From Anaerolineae bacterium (GTDB taxonomy: Bacteria > Chloroflexota > Anaerolineae > JAAYZQ01), in the NCBI GenBank assembly GCA_016929795.1, contig JAFGIA010000202.1, forward strand, positions 30,030 through 94,029: a DNA stretch of 64,000 nucleotides, read 5' to 3'. The number at the start of each line of letters is the position of its first letter. The first letter of the stretch is position 1. Both the position numbers and the translations under genes were made by a program. The notes under the pieces are model-generated. The model was not told where the DNA came from. It saw nothing but the letters and a program-made list of their open reading frames with translations, and made no database searches. This document shows positions 26,064-35,013 of the stretch, piece after piece.

Positions 26064-26870
26064 CTAAGCTCCCCCCCGTCGTGGCGCCGGCAGCATGGGC
26101 AGTGGTGGGCGCAAACGCCCACACGCCGCTTTCAGCACCAACGCCAGCGTTTCTGGCCGGTTGGTAATCACCACGTCGACGCCCATTCTCACCAGCCGCC
26201 ACATGTCGCCCGGATCGTCCACCGTCCACGTGTTCACGCGATACCCTAGCTTACGTGCCCATTGCACGTATGCCGGGCTCACGGTAGCATAGTATGGGTG
26301 CATGGCGTCGGGGCGCACCAGATGGTGCAGCCATGCGTGTCTCAGCACGGGCGGCATGTCGGGTGCATAGAGCAGCCCGATCGGGATCGCCGGATTCTGC
26401 CGCCGAACGCGCCACAGGGAAGCCGGATTGAACGACGAGACAACCACGCGCTCCAGCAAGCCATTCTCCTCGATCAAGCGCACCACTGCCTCGACGAGGC
26501 CTGTATCGCGCAAGCCGGCCGCCTTGATCTCGACGTTGAACAAAAGACAATCGCCGACTGTGTCAATCACCTCTTGTAACGTCGGGATCTGCTGCCCTGC
26601 GAAATCAGGATCGAACCAGCCGCCGGCATCGAGCATCTTGAGCTCCGCGAGTGTGTGTTCGGCCACAGGCCCGCTCCCGTTCGTCGTGGCGTCGAGGGTA
26701 AAGTCGTGGATGACCACCACCTCTCCGTCCTTTGACAACTGGACGTCAAACTCGATCCCATCTGCACCCATCTCGGCAGCCAGCAGGAACGCGGGCAGCG
26801 TATTTGCCGGTGCCTCGTAGCTGGCACCCCGGTGCGCAAAGTTCAGCGGGCGGTCAAGAAAAAAAGACAT
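26064..26870 (-). CDS. Glycerophosphodiester phosphodiesterase
   Basis: A 268-residue enzyme splitting glycerophosphodiesters into sn-glycerol 3-phosphate and an alcohol. The start is ATG 26870 ([15 protein letters not shown]); the longer frame runs into a repeat. Catalytic motifs are clear: [33 protein letters not shown] (metal ligands and catalytic His), VNTWTVDD near the end. No signal peptide is seen, so it is probably cytoplasmic. No clear Shine-Dalgarno is present. It lies 68 bp downstream of secF. Confidence 0.93.
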   Translation of the reverse strand: MSFFLDRPLNFAHRGASYEAPANTLPAFLLAAEMGADGIEFDVQLSKDGEVVVIHDFTLDATTNGSGPVAEHTLAELKMLDAGGWFDPDFAGQQIPTLQEVIDTVGDCLLFNVEIKAAGLRDTGLVEAVVRLIEENGLLERVVVSSFNPASLWRVRRQNPAIPIGLLYAPDMPPVLRHAWLHHLVRPDAMHPYYATVSPAYVQWARKLGYRVNTWTVDDPGDMWRLVRMGVDVVITNRPETLALVLKAACGRLRPPLPMLPAPRRGGA

Positions 26871-26889
26871 CGTGATGCGTGATGTGTGC

Positions 26890-26926
26890 TGCGTGCTGCG
26901 CAAAATACGAGGTCACGCAGCACGCA
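26890..26926. repeat. Inverted repeat between secF and GDPD genes
   Basis: TGCGTGCTGCG at 26890-26900 and its exact complement CGCAGCACGCA at 26916-26926, with a 15-bp loop. The flanks contain further CGTGATGCGTGATG-like short repeats. It could form a hairpin between the two genes. Confidence 0.55.
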
Positions 26927-26938
26927 TCGCGGTCAGGC

Positions 26939-27862
26939 CTACGCAGCCGCCTCGGCCTTAGTGCCAACGACCTTGCCGGTCTCCCAAACGACGAGCAGGG
27001 GCACGGCGTTAAAGATCGAGGAATAGGTGCCCGATAGCAAGCCGACGAGCAGGACAGCGACGAACTGCTGCATGGTGGCACCGCCGAGGAGAAGCAGGGC
27101 AACAAGCACAAAGATAGCATTTAGCTGCGTCGCCAGCGAACGGTGGATGGTCTCGAGCAGGCTGCGGTTGACGATCGTCTCGAACGCTTCGCTGCGCCGT
27201 TTCGCAATGTTTTCTCTGATACGGTCAAAGACGACAATCGTGTCCTGCACGCTAAAGCCGATGACGGTCAGCAGTGCGGTGAGAAAAAGCGCATCCGCCT
27301 CCCAGCCAAGGGCGATGCTGGCGATGGAAAAGAGGCCAACCGTGACCAGGATGTCATGGATCATGGCTGCAATGGCGCACACACCGTAACGCAAGGCATT
27401 CGGCACTTTGCGAAAGGCAAAGATGATAAAGAGCAGGATGAACAATGCGGCGACGGCGACGGCGATGCCCGCAGCTTCGGTCACCTCTGCACCGACCGAC
27501 GGTCCCACCGATTCAAAGCGCAACTCTTCAGCCGGCCCCAGGTTGGCCTCAAGCTGGGCTTCCAAGGCTTGCTTGGCCTCCGGGTCCAGCGGACTGGTGC
27601 GGATCAGGACCGTGTTCTCGCCGGTTGTTGTCTGCACTGTTGTGCTTTGATAGCCTTCCTGGACGAACACGTTGCGCACCTCGGCGGGGCGTACTGGCTG
27701 CTCAAAGCGCAGCTCGATCAGCGCGCCCCCTGTAAAGTCGATGCCCAACCGGAACGGCGCGCCAACTGCAAAGACCGAATAGATCATGGCGATCAGACCG
27801 GGGATGATAATGATCGCCGACAGCAAAAAGTACCAATGCCGCTTCTGTACAATAGTAAACAT
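26939..27862 (-). CDS. secF: Protein translocase subunit SecF
   Basis: A 307-residue membrane partner of SecD that uses the proton gradient to complete Sec-dependent export. TM1 is near residues 11-32, followed by the family signature FRLGIDFTGGALIELRF, a periplasmic loop, and five further membrane segments (ALRYGVCAIAAMIHDILVTVG, TVIGFSVQDTIVVFDRIREN). GGAGGAG precedes the ATG. secD ends 25 bp upstream. Confidence 0.95.
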   Translation of the reverse strand: MFTIVQKRHWYFLLSAIIIIPGLIAMIYSVFAVGAPFRLGIDFTGGALIELRFEQPVRPAEVRNVFVQEGYQSTTVQTTTGENTVLIRTSPLDPEAKQALEAQLEANLGPAEELRFESVGPSVGAEVTEAAGIAVAVAALFILLFIIFAFRKVPNALRYGVCAIAAMIHDILVTVGLFSIASIALGWEADALFLTALLTVIGFSVQDTIVVFDRIRENIAKRRSEAFETIVNRSLLETIHRSLATQLNAIFVLVALLLLGGATMQQFVAVLLVGLLSGTYSSIFNAVPLLVVWETGKVVGTKAEAAA

Positions 27863-27887
27863 TTATCGCTCCTCCCTCACCGCCGGC

Positions 27888-29405
27888 TCACGCGCCCAGC
27901 AGGAAACGATTGGTTTCCAGCTTCTTGCTTAGCCACTGGTAGGCCAGCCGCATAAAAGTGCGGGTGACGGTGATAGCCGTGAACATGTTGATGACCACGC
28001 CGAGTGCCAGGGTGATGGCAAAGCCCTTGACCGACCCGGCACCAAAGGTCGAGCCAAAGTAGTAAAGGATGACAGTCGTGATGAGCGTCGAGATGTTTGA
28101 ATCGCGGATTGACGTCCATGCGCGGCTAAAGCCAACTTCGATCGCCGATCCAAGGCTTCGCCCCGCCCGCAGCTCCTCTTTCATGCGCTCGAACACGAGG
28201 ATGTTGGCATCCACTGCCATGCCGGTGGACAGGATAAAGCCGGTGATGGCTGGCAGTGTGAGTGTCACGCCTGCAAACCCAGCCGCCGCGAGGCCAAGCG
28301 TGCCGACCAGCAAAAACCCGCCCAGGATCATTGGCCAAACATCCTCGCGATCCAGATAGTAGCTCAGGATCATGAGCAGGCTGATGACGAGCAGCACCGG
28401 CCAGCCGACCTTGTAGACAGCCAGGTTGAGCAGCCCGTAAAAGATCAGGGCCAGGTCGGCCAGGAGGCCAGGAAGCCGGTAGTAGATGAGCATAAAGAGC
28501 AGGACGATGAGCAATCCGACGGCGCCGCCCTGCATACTGCGTTGCACCGAATCCTGGCCGAGCGTGGGCCCAATCGAGCGCGTCGTCTCCACCCGCAGCG
28601 GCACCGGCAGGGAACCGTAGCGAAGCTGGACGACGAGGGCTTGTGCTTCTTCGGGCGTGAACTGGCCCTCAATGACGCCCTGCCCATCAGGGATCGCCGA
28701 GTTGATCACCGGGCTGGAGATGACCTCCTTGTCGAGGACGATCGCCAGGTAGGTACCGACGCTGCGCGCGGTGTACTCGGCAAAGATGTCTCCACCCACG
28801 TCTGTCATCTCGATAGCAATCAGCAGTTGGCCGGTTTGCTCATTACTCGTGACGCCGGCAGCTTGCAGGTGCGCGCCTGTGAGCACCGTGGCAAAGACGC
28901 GATCGGCAAAGAGGGTGTCTGTTGTCGTCTCGCTTGTCTCGATCGTACGAGTCTCGGCTCCTTCAGACTCGAGCTGGGGGTAGGTAGTCTGGACGATGGT
29001 GCCGGGCGGCAGATAGGTGTTGCCCGCGTCCACAAACTCGAGCAAGCCTGTTTCTTTGATCGTCGCCACGGCTGCCTCAGGATCTCGGATGCCGGGCAGC
29101 TCGACGATGATGCGCCGCTCGCCCTGTGTTTGAACCAGTGGCTCGACCACGCCCAGCGCGTTGACCCGGTTCTCGATGATCTGCGCGGCGACGTCCAGTG
29201 CGCCCGATTCTGGGGCCTGGTCGGCAGGTAGGTCTGCTTCCAGGAGCACTTGCAGGCCGCCCTGCAAATCGAGGCCCTGTGTGATTTCGAACTCTTGGTC
29301 GATGGGGCCGATGTGCAGGCCAGGTGAATTGGGCAAGTCGACATAGATCGTGAGACCTGCCACCAACAAGATGGCAATGAGCAGAACAACGTTCCTCGTG
29401 TTCAT
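27888..29405 (-). CDS. secD: Protein translocase subunit SecD
   Basis: A 505-residue membrane protein. After TM1 comes LDLQGGLQVLLEAD, the P1 head domain with RRIIVELPGIRDPEAAVATI, and five C-terminal membrane segments with the signature GMAVDANILVFERMKEELRAG. Length and order are normal for bacteria with separate SecD and SecF. It heads the leftward operon secD-secF-GDPD-DUF951 under a consensus promoter. Confidence 0.95.
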   Translation of the reverse strand: MNTRNVVLLIAILLVAGLTIYVDLPNSPGLHIGPIDQEFEITQGLDLQGGLQVLLEADLPADQAPESGALDVAAQIIENRVNALGVVEPLVQTQGERRIIVELPGIRDPEAAVATIKETGLLEFVDAGNTYLPPGTIVQTTYPQLESEGAETRTIETSETTTDTLFADRVFATVLTGAHLQAAGVTSNEQTGQLLIAIEMTDVGGDIFAEYTARSVGTYLAIVLDKEVISSPVINSAIPDGQGVIEGQFTPEEAQALVVQLRYGSLPVPLRVETTRSIGPTLGQDSVQRSMQGGAVGLLIVLLFMLIYYRLPGLLADLALIFYGLLNLAVYKVGWPVLLVISLLMILSYYLDREDVWPMILGGFLLVGTLGLAAAGFAGVTLTLPAITGFILSTGMAVDANILVFERMKEELRAGRSLGSAIEVGFSRAWTSIRDSNISTLITTVILYYFGSTFGAGSVKGFAITLALGVVINMFTAITVTRTFMRLAYQWLSKKLETNRFLLGA

Positions 29406-29496
29406 ATCGTTTTAACAACCCCTTCGGCAAGTCTGGCCGCAAGATGTACAAGCCGGCCGCTGCCCGGCACTGCCGGGGCAGGTCGCAAACGAACCG

Positions 29497-29525
29497 ATTA
29501 TACTGCATCGATTGGCAGATGTCAA
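29497..29525 (-). promoter_or_regulatory. Consensus promoter of secDF
   Basis: On the minus strand TTGACA (29525-29520), a 17-bp spacer and TATAAT (29502-29497). The roughly 85-nt leader contains a GC-rich hairpin near 29460-29480. It is back-to-back with the T-box promoter; only 6 bp separate the two -35 boxes. Confidence 0.85.
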
Positions 29526-29531
29526 AACCAC

Positions 29532-29560
29532 TTGACAGACTCGTGAAAATCGATTATAAT
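29532..29560 (+). promoter_or_regulatory. Consensus promoter of the T-box operon
   Basis: TTGACA (29532-29537), 17-bp spacer, TATAAT (29555-29560). Transcription should start near 29567, just before the T-box leader. Confidence 0.85.
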
Positions 29561-29566
29561 GCGCCC

Positions 29567-29957
29567 AACAACCGGGCGAGCTGATCCAGTGGGTCGGCAG
29601 TCCTGTATAGGGAAAAGGCGAGGATCAGGAGGAGTAGGCGGACGGGCCCTGGTGAACGGCCAAGCGTCAGCACGTCCGGCAGAGAGGGGGGTCACCGGCT
29701 GCAAGCCCCCTGCAAAAGCCATCCGCCGAAGGTCGCCTGGGAGTTGGTTGGTCGAGGGTAGAAGCGCTGCCGTGTAGGCCAATTCGGGGCCGCCCGTTAT
29801 CACGTCCGAGTGGGCTGATTGCTGTCAGCCACCGGTAGTCTGCACCTGCCCTGATGGGATGTGCGGGCATGTGCCGGCGGTTGAGCCATCGCCAAGCAAG
29901 GTGGTACCGCGAGAGAACAACCCCTTTCGTCCTTGTGACGGAAAGGGGTTTTTGTAT
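29567..29957 (+). promoter_or_regulatory. T-box riboswitch, probably tRNA-Val
   Basis: A leader that senses uncharged tRNA. Seen directly: stem I with the AGTA and GAA loop elements (near 29609 and 29728), the distal AGAGAG and GCTGCAAG motifs (near 29680-29706), the T-box sequence AGGTGGTACCGCG (29899-29911), and a terminator hairpin. The likely specifier is GTC at 29732-29734 followed by G, a valine codon. The antiterminator bulge TGGT pairs with ACCA, fitting a tRNA with A73 such as tRNA-Val and not tRNA-Gly, which usually has U73; this counts against reading the overlapping GGT as the codon. valS lies downstream. When tRNA-Val is uncharged the operon should be read through. Confidence 0.9.
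29920..29954 (+). terminator. T-box intrinsic terminator
   Basis: ACCCCTTTC pairs with GAAAGGGGT, extended by GTC/GAC, with a short loop and a run of five T at 29949-29953. It competes with the antiterminator formed by the T-box sequence. Confidence 0.85.
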
Positions 29958-29968
29958 GGGAGCTGAAC

Positions 29969-30748
29969 GTGGCCTGGTGGGATATCTATTTCGACGAGCT
30001 GTATGTGCGCATGTTTAAAGTGATTCTGACACCCGAGCGCACGACTGAGGAGCTGAACGGCGTGGTGGCTTTTCTGGATCTGGCACCTGGCGCCCGCATC
30101 CTCGACCTGGCGTGTGGTCACGGCAGGCACTCGATCCCGCTTGCGCAGGCCGGCTACCGCGTCATTGGGCTCGATCGTTCGGCCTACATGCTGAAGCGCG
30201 GCCGAGAGGCAGCAGCAGAGGCCATGGGGGGCGCAGCGGCTTGTGGCGAGCGCGTCGAATGGGTGCGCGGTGACATGCGGCACCTGCCATTTGCCGCCTG
30301 CTGGCTGTCGGGCGGCAGCTTTGACGCTTGTATCAACCTGTTCACGTCGTTTGGCTACTTTGAGGACGAGAGCGAGAATGAGCAGGTGGTGGCTGAGGCG
30401 GCGCGTCTGCTCAGGCCTGGTGGCAAGTTCCTGATCGACGTCTCGAATCGTGACTACTACCTGCTGCGCATGTGGCCGGCGTCGTGGCGCCACCATGGCC
30501 CGGCCATTATTCTCGAGCAGACAGCATTCGACCCGGAGACGTGCCGTTTTCACAGCACGTTTACGTGGCTAGAGGGCGAGCGGCGCGAGAGCCTGGCGCA
30601 TTCGGTGCGTTACTATACCGTGCCAGAGCTGAAGGGAATGCTCCGCCGCGCTGGCCTGGAGCCGGTAGGTGTGTATGGTGACTTTGACGGTGGCCCCTTC
30701 ACACTCGACAGCAAACGAATGATTATCGTTGCACAAAAACCGGAATAG
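29969..30748 (+). CDS. SAM-dependent methyltransferase in the T-box operon
   Basis: A 259-residue class I methyltransferase. GTG 29969 follows GGGAG at 6 nt and lies just after the T-box terminator. Motif I is ARILDLACGHGRHSIPLAQAGY, followed by VIGLDRSAYML and VRGDMRHLPF; the motif near RLLRPGGKFLIDVSNRDYY and the C-terminal ELKGMLRRAGLEPVGVYGDF complete the fold. The substrate is unknown. As the first gene behind a valine-type T-box and 77 bp ahead of valS, it should rise when tRNA-Val is uncharged. Whether it acts on tRNA or is a chance passenger cannot be told. Confidence 0.85.
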   Translation: MAWWDIYFDELYVRMFKVILTPERTTEELNGVVAFLDLAPGARILDLACGHGRHSIPLAQAGYRVIGLDRSAYMLKRGREAAAEAMGGAAACGERVEWVRGDMRHLPFAACWLSGGSFDACINLFTSFGYFEDESENEQVVAEAARLLRPGGKFLIDVSNRDYYLLRMWPASWRHHGPAIILEQTAFDPETCRFHSTFTWLEGERRESLAHSVRYYTVPELKGMLRRAGLEPVGVYGDFDGGPFTLDSKRMIIVAQKPE

Positions 30749-30825
30749 CAGCAGGAGCCGGCGCAGAAACCTGCTTGTTCCTGGCAATCTTGAGTATCAT
30801 CTCAAAAAGTCGAGGATAGACGAAC

Positions 30826-33588
30826 ATGAACGAAAACGAGAAAACGGACATGGACAAAACGTACGATCCCCAGGCGACTGAGCGGCGGCTCTACGACTGG
30901 TGGAAAGTGCGCGGCTTTTTCCGGCCTGAAAAGACAGTCGAGACCGGCCTGGCACAGGCCGATGGGCCGCGCTGGTGTATCACCATGCCGCCGCCCAACG
31001 TCACCGGCGCCCTGCACCTGGGGCATGCCCTGACGGCGGCGGTTGAGGACCTGATGACGCGCTACTACCGGATGCGTGGATTGGAGACCCTGTTTCTGCC
31101 AGGCAGTGACCACGCGGGAATTGCCACGCAGAACGTGGTCGAACGCGAGCTGGCGAGGCAGGGCACCAGCCGTCACGATTTGGGGCGTGAAAAATTTATC
31201 GAGAAGGTGTGGGAGTGGAAGGATATCTACCACGCGCGCATCACCGATCAACACAAACGCCTGGGGATCAGTTGTGACTGGGAGCGCGAGCGTTTTACGC
31301 TCGACGAGGGCTTGAGCCGTGCGGTGCGCACCGCTTTTGTGCGCCTCTTTGAGAAGGGGCTGATCTACCGTGGTGCCTACCTGGTGAATTGGTGCCCACG
31401 CTGCGAGAGCGCCATCTCGGATCTGGAGGCGATTCCTCAGGAGCACGACGATTCTTTGTGGTACATCCGTTACCCAATCGTCAACGCCGACTGGGGCGGC
31501 CCGGCACACCCGTGGGGCAGTGGACGCTGGGCCGAGGGCGCCACCGAGTTCGTCGAGATGGCGACGGCGCGCCCCGAGACGATCATGGGCGACACGGCGG
31601 TGGCGACACGCGACGATCATCCACGCTTTAGACACCTGATCGGGCGTACGGCGGTGCTGCCGATTATGGAGCGGCGGATTCCCATCATTGCGGACGAGTT
31701 TGTGGACCCCGAGTTTGGCACCGGGGCAGTCAAGATCACGCCGGCCCACGACCCGGATGACTATGAGGTCGGCCTGCGCCACGGTCTCGACGCGCCAACG
31801 GTGCTCACCGACACGGGCGAGATGAACGATCTGGCAGGGCCGTACGAAGGGATGGAGCGCTACGAGGCACGCGCTGCCGTCGTCGCCGATTTCGAGCGTG
31901 AGGGCCTGTTGCTCAAGACTGAGCCTTACCACCATAGTGTAGCGCACTGCGAGCGCTGCCACACAGTGATCGAGCCACGCATCAGCACGCAGTGGTTTCT
32001 GAACGTCAAGCCGCTGGCTGATGCGGCGATCGACGCGGTGCGCCGCGGTGAGACGACGATTATTCCTGAGCGAGAGGAGCGACGCTTTTACCACTGGATG
32101 GAGAATATCCGGCCGTGGTGCATCAGCCGCCAGCTATGGTGGGGGCATCGCATCCCTGTGTGGTACTGCGACGAGTGTGGCGAGGTCATCACGGGCATGG
32201 AGGACCCGGAGCGCTGCCCAAAGTGTGAGAGTGGGGAGATCCAGCAGGACCCCGATGTGCTCGACACGTGGTTCAGTTCGGGGCTGTGGCCCTTTAGCAC
32301 ACTGGGGTGGCCCGACGATACGCCCGATATGCGCCGCTTCTACTCGACAGACATGCGCGAAACGGGCTACGACATTCTCTTTTTCTGGGTGGCGCGCGAG
32401 ATGATGCTGGGCCTCGAGATGACGGGCCAGGCCCCCTATGCGATGGTGTACCTGCACGGCCTTGTCAGAAATGAGCACGGCAAAAAAGTCAGCAAGTCGA
32501 TGGAAAACATCGAGGAGTATGACCCGCTCAACATCGTCGAGCGCTTTGGGGCCGATGCGCTGCGCTACACACTGCTCACCAGCTCGACGCCGGGCAACGA
32601 CATGAACCTCGACCCGCGGCGTCTCGAAGGCGCACGCAACTTTGCGAACAAGATGTGGAACGCGGCGCGCTTTGTAATATCGAATATCGAATATCCAATT
32701 GGTAGCATGTACATCGATGAGCTGGATCAAAGCTTGCCGGAGCGGTGGATCGTGAGCCGTCTGAACCGGCTGATCGACGAGGTGACAGAGCTGTTCGAGT
32801 CGTATCAATACGGCGAGGCCGGCAGACGGATTAACGACTTTTTGTGGAACGAGTTTTGCGACTGGTACATCGAGGCGACCAAGATCCGCCTGTATGGCGA
32901 CGACGAGCGCGCCCGGGCGGCGGCGCAGGCAGTGCTCGTCCATGTACTGGATCGGGCGCTGCGCCTGCTGCATCCGTATATGCCTTTTGTCACGGAAGAG
33001 ATCTGGCAGCATCTGAAGGCGGCCTGGCCAGCAGGCGAGTCGTGGCCCGAGTCGATTATGATCAGCCCGTGGCCCGAGGCGGAAGCGTCGCGCCTGGACG
33101 CACAGGCGGAGGCGGACATGGCGCTGCTGATGGATCTGATCCGCCAGATCCGGAACGCACGCGCCGAGTTTGACGTGGCGCCTGGGCGACGCATCGCGGC
33201 CATCGTGGTGGCCGAGGGCAAGCTGCCAATGTTGGAGGCGCAGTGTGCGCTGCTCAGCTTTCTCGCCAAGGTGGATAAAGATCAGCTTGTACTGGCGCGC
33301 ACGCTGGAAGAAAAGCCGCAGAAGGCGGTGGCCCTGGTGGGTGCGGAAGGTGTGGAGGCGTACCTGCCACTGGCGGGGCTGGTCGATCTGGATCAAGAGA
33401 TCGAGCGCCTGCGCAAGGAGCTGGACGAGACGGAGCAAGAGATCCGCCGCGCGCAGGGCATGTTGGCGAATGAGGGGTTTGTCGGCAAGGCACCTGAGCA
33501 CGTGGTGCAGCGCCAGCGTGACCGCCTGGCCGAGCAAGAGGAGCGACGGGAGCGGCTGGAGGCCCGGCTGAAAACCCTGGTGGACTAG
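30826..33588 (+). CDS. valS: Valyl-tRNA synthetase
   Basis: A 920-residue class I synthetase attaching valine to tRNA-Val. Present: PPPNVTGALHLGHAL (HIGH motif, residues 64-67), the CP1 editing domain with ATARPETIMGDTAVA, a zinc-ribbon-like CDECG...CPKC, KVSKS (554-558), the anticodon-binding domain, and the C-terminal coiled coil (LVDLDQEIERLRKELDETEQEI). ATG 30826 is the first start; ATG 30850 is also possible. Odd feature: just after FANKMWNAARFV the protein contains ISNIEYPIGS, encoded by a 7-bp tandem repeat. Regulated by the T-box upstream. Confidence 0.96.
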   Translation: MNENEKTDMDKTYDPQATERRLYDWWKVRGFFRPEKTVETGLAQADGPRWCITMPPPNVTGALHLGHALTAAVEDLMTRYYRMRGLETLFLPGSDHAGIATQNVVERELARQGTSRHDLGREKFIEKVWEWKDIYHARITDQHKRLGISCDWERERFTLDEGLSRAVRTAFVRLFEKGLIYRGAYLVNWCPRCESAISDLEAIPQEHDDSLWYIRYPIVNADWGGPAHPWGSGRWAEGATEFVEMATARPETIMGDTAVATRDDHPRFRHLIGRTAVLPIMERRIPIIADEFVDPEFGTGAVKITPAHDPDDYEVGLRHGLDAPTVLTDTGEMNDLAGPYEGMERYEARAAVVADFEREGLLLKTEPYHHSVAHCERCHTVIEPRISTQWFLNVKPLADAAIDAVRRGETTIIPEREERRFYHWMENIRPWCISRQLWWGHRIPVWYCDECGEVITGMEDPERCPKCESGEIQQDPDVLDTWFSSGLWPFSTLGWPDDTPDMRRFYSTDMRETGYDILFFWVAREMMLGLEMTGQAPYAMVYLHGLVRNEHGKKVSKSMENIEEYDPLNIVERFGADALRYTLLTSSTPGNDMNLDPRRLEGARNFANKMWNAARFVISNIEYPIGSMYIDELDQSLPERWIVSRLNRLIDEVTELFESYQYGEAGRRINDFLWNEFCDWYIEATKIRLYGDDERARAAAQAVLVHVLDRALRLLHPYMPFVTEEIWQHLKAAWPAGESWPESIMISPWPEAEASRLDAQAEADMALLMDLIRQIRNARAEFDVAPGRRIAAIVVAEGKLPMLEAQCALLSFLAKVDKDQLVLARTLEEKPQKAVALVGAEGVEAYLPLAGLVDLDQEIERLRKELDETEQEIRRAQGMLANEGFVGKAPEHVVQRQRDRLAEQEERRERLEARLKTLVD
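32677..32697 (+). repeat. 7-bp tandem repeat inside valS
   Basis: ATATCGA-ATATCGA-ATATCCA, three units, encoding the ISNIEY segment of ValS. The AT-rich repeat stands out from the GC-rich coding sequence and keeps the reading frame. It lies in the stretch joining the catalytic core to the anticodon-binding helices. Confidence 0.6.
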
Positions 33589-33594
33589 CCGGGC

Positions 33595-35013
33595 CTACCG
33601 CCGGGTTTCTTCTGACAGCCGCTCCTTGATCGCCAGCCAGTCGCGGCGCAGCTCTTCATCGGTCTCGATCTCGTGACCGATCTTGCCACAGCCGTGGAGA
33701 ACTGTGGTGTGATCGCGACCGCCGAGCAATTCTCCAATCTGGGGAAGCGAGGTCCCCGTTTCCTCGCGGATAAGATACATGGCTAACTGGCGTGGGCGGG
33801 ACACCTGGCGCCGCCTGCTGCGGCCGACTAGCTCCTCCTCGGGCAATTGGTAGTGGTATGCAACTGCCGACAGGATCTGGCTGGGCGATAGGTCGACGGC
33901 ACGATCGAGAATGTCCTCCAGCGCCGTCCGCGCCGTCTCGACGACGAGCGGCTGGTGCATCAGCCGGGCGTGCGCGAGCACGCAGTTGAGCGCACCCTCC
34001 AGTTCCCGGATATTACTCGGGACCTTGCGCGCTATGTAGGCCAGGACGTCGTCGGGCACCTGGCTGCGCGTGGCAGCGGCTTTGGCGCGCAGGATCGCCA
34101 CGCGCGTCTCGAAATCGGGCGGCTGCACGTCGGCGATCAGCCCCCACCCAAAGCGCGAGCGTAGCCGATCTTCGAGGGCGACCAGGGCTTTGGGCGGGCG
34201 GTCGCACGAGATCACGACCTGCTTACCCGCACTGTGCAGGGCATTGAATGTGTGAAAAAATTCTTCCTGGGTTCGCTCTTTTCCGGCGAGGAACTGCACG
34301 TCGTCGATGAGCAGGACGTCGCTGTGCCTGTACTTACTGCGAAAGTCATCCGTTTTTTGCGCGCGGATGGCCGTGATCAGATCGTTGGTGAACCCTTCTG
34401 ACGAAACATAGAGTACTGACAGTCTGTGTGCCTGTGCTTCGTGCCCGAGTGCGTGCAGCAGATGTGTCTTGCCCAACCCTACCCCACCGTAGATAAACAA
34501 AGGGTTATAGGCGTGTGCAGGATTTTCCGCGACGGCGAGGCTCGCCGCGTGGGCGAGGCGGTTATTGCTACCGACGACGAATGTTTGGAAGGTGTAGCGT
34601 GGGTTCAGGCTGGAGTTTGTGTGGCCGTTTCCACTTTTTCTCTCCACCCCATGTGTGGCGGGCGGGGTAGGTTTCTCTTCTGACACGGCCTCGGCAACCA
34701 GCATCGTATGCTCGTCGGTCTCTGGGGGCTGGGCCGTAAAGATCACCCGAGTATCGCCGCCGGTTCGTCGCTGCAAGGTGCGCTCGACAAGGTGGAGAAG
34801 CCTGTTCTGCAGCCAGTCGACGGCGTACGCGTGGCGGACGAGGATCTTGAATGTGTTCCCATCGCAAGCTATAACGCGGCTTCCGCGCAGCCACGTGTCA
34901 AAAGTGGCGCGGGTCATTTGCAACTGGAGTTCTCCAAGCGCTGCCTGCCACTGCTTCTGGGCGTGTGCCACCGAGCCTTGTGTGGTATCCTGGTTCCTTT
35001 CTCCCAAAGTCAC
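33595..35013 (-). CDS. dnaA: Chromosomal replication initiator DnaA
   Basis: A 472-residue initiator. Domain I (WQAALGELQLQMTRATFDTWLRGS), a short variable linker, the AAA+ domain with Walker A YGGVGLGKTHLL and Walker B VLLIDDVQFLAGKERTQEEFF, sensor residues in ALEDRLRSRFGWGL, and domain IV with the DNA-binding signature LLGGRDHTTVLHGCGKI. The GTG start 35013 has a weak G-rich site upstream; a GTG 14 codons in (VAHAQKQW) is an alternative. It is convergent with valS (6 bp apart). dnaN is not adjacent; parAB is about 5 kb away. Confidence 0.96.
   Translation of the reverse strand: MTLGERNQDTTQGSVAHAQKQWQAALGELQLQMTRATFDTWLRGSRVIACDGNTFKILVRHAYAVDWLQNRLLHLVERTLQRRTGGDTRVIFTAQPPETDEHTMLVAEAVSEEKPTPPATHGVERKSGNGHTNSSLNPRYTFQTFVVGSNNRLAHAASLAVAENPAHAYNPLFIYGGVGLGKTHLLHALGHEAQAHRLSVLYVSSEGFTNDLITAIRAQKTDDFRSKYRHSDVLLIDDVQFLAGKERTQEEFFHTFNALHSAGKQVVISCDRPPKALVALEDRLRSRFGWGLIADVQPPDFETRVAILRAKAAATRSQVPDDVLAYIARKVPSNIRELEGALNCVLAHARLMHQPLVVETARTALEDILDRAVDLSPSQILSAVAYHYQLPEEELVGRSRRRQVSRPRQLAMYLIREETGTSLPQIGELLGGRDHTTVLHGCGKIGHEIETDEELRRDWLAIKERLSEETRR

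Noticed and set aside
32134..33537. 467-codon open frame antisense to valS
   Set aside because: Shadow of a GC-rich gene; no domain, no start signals.
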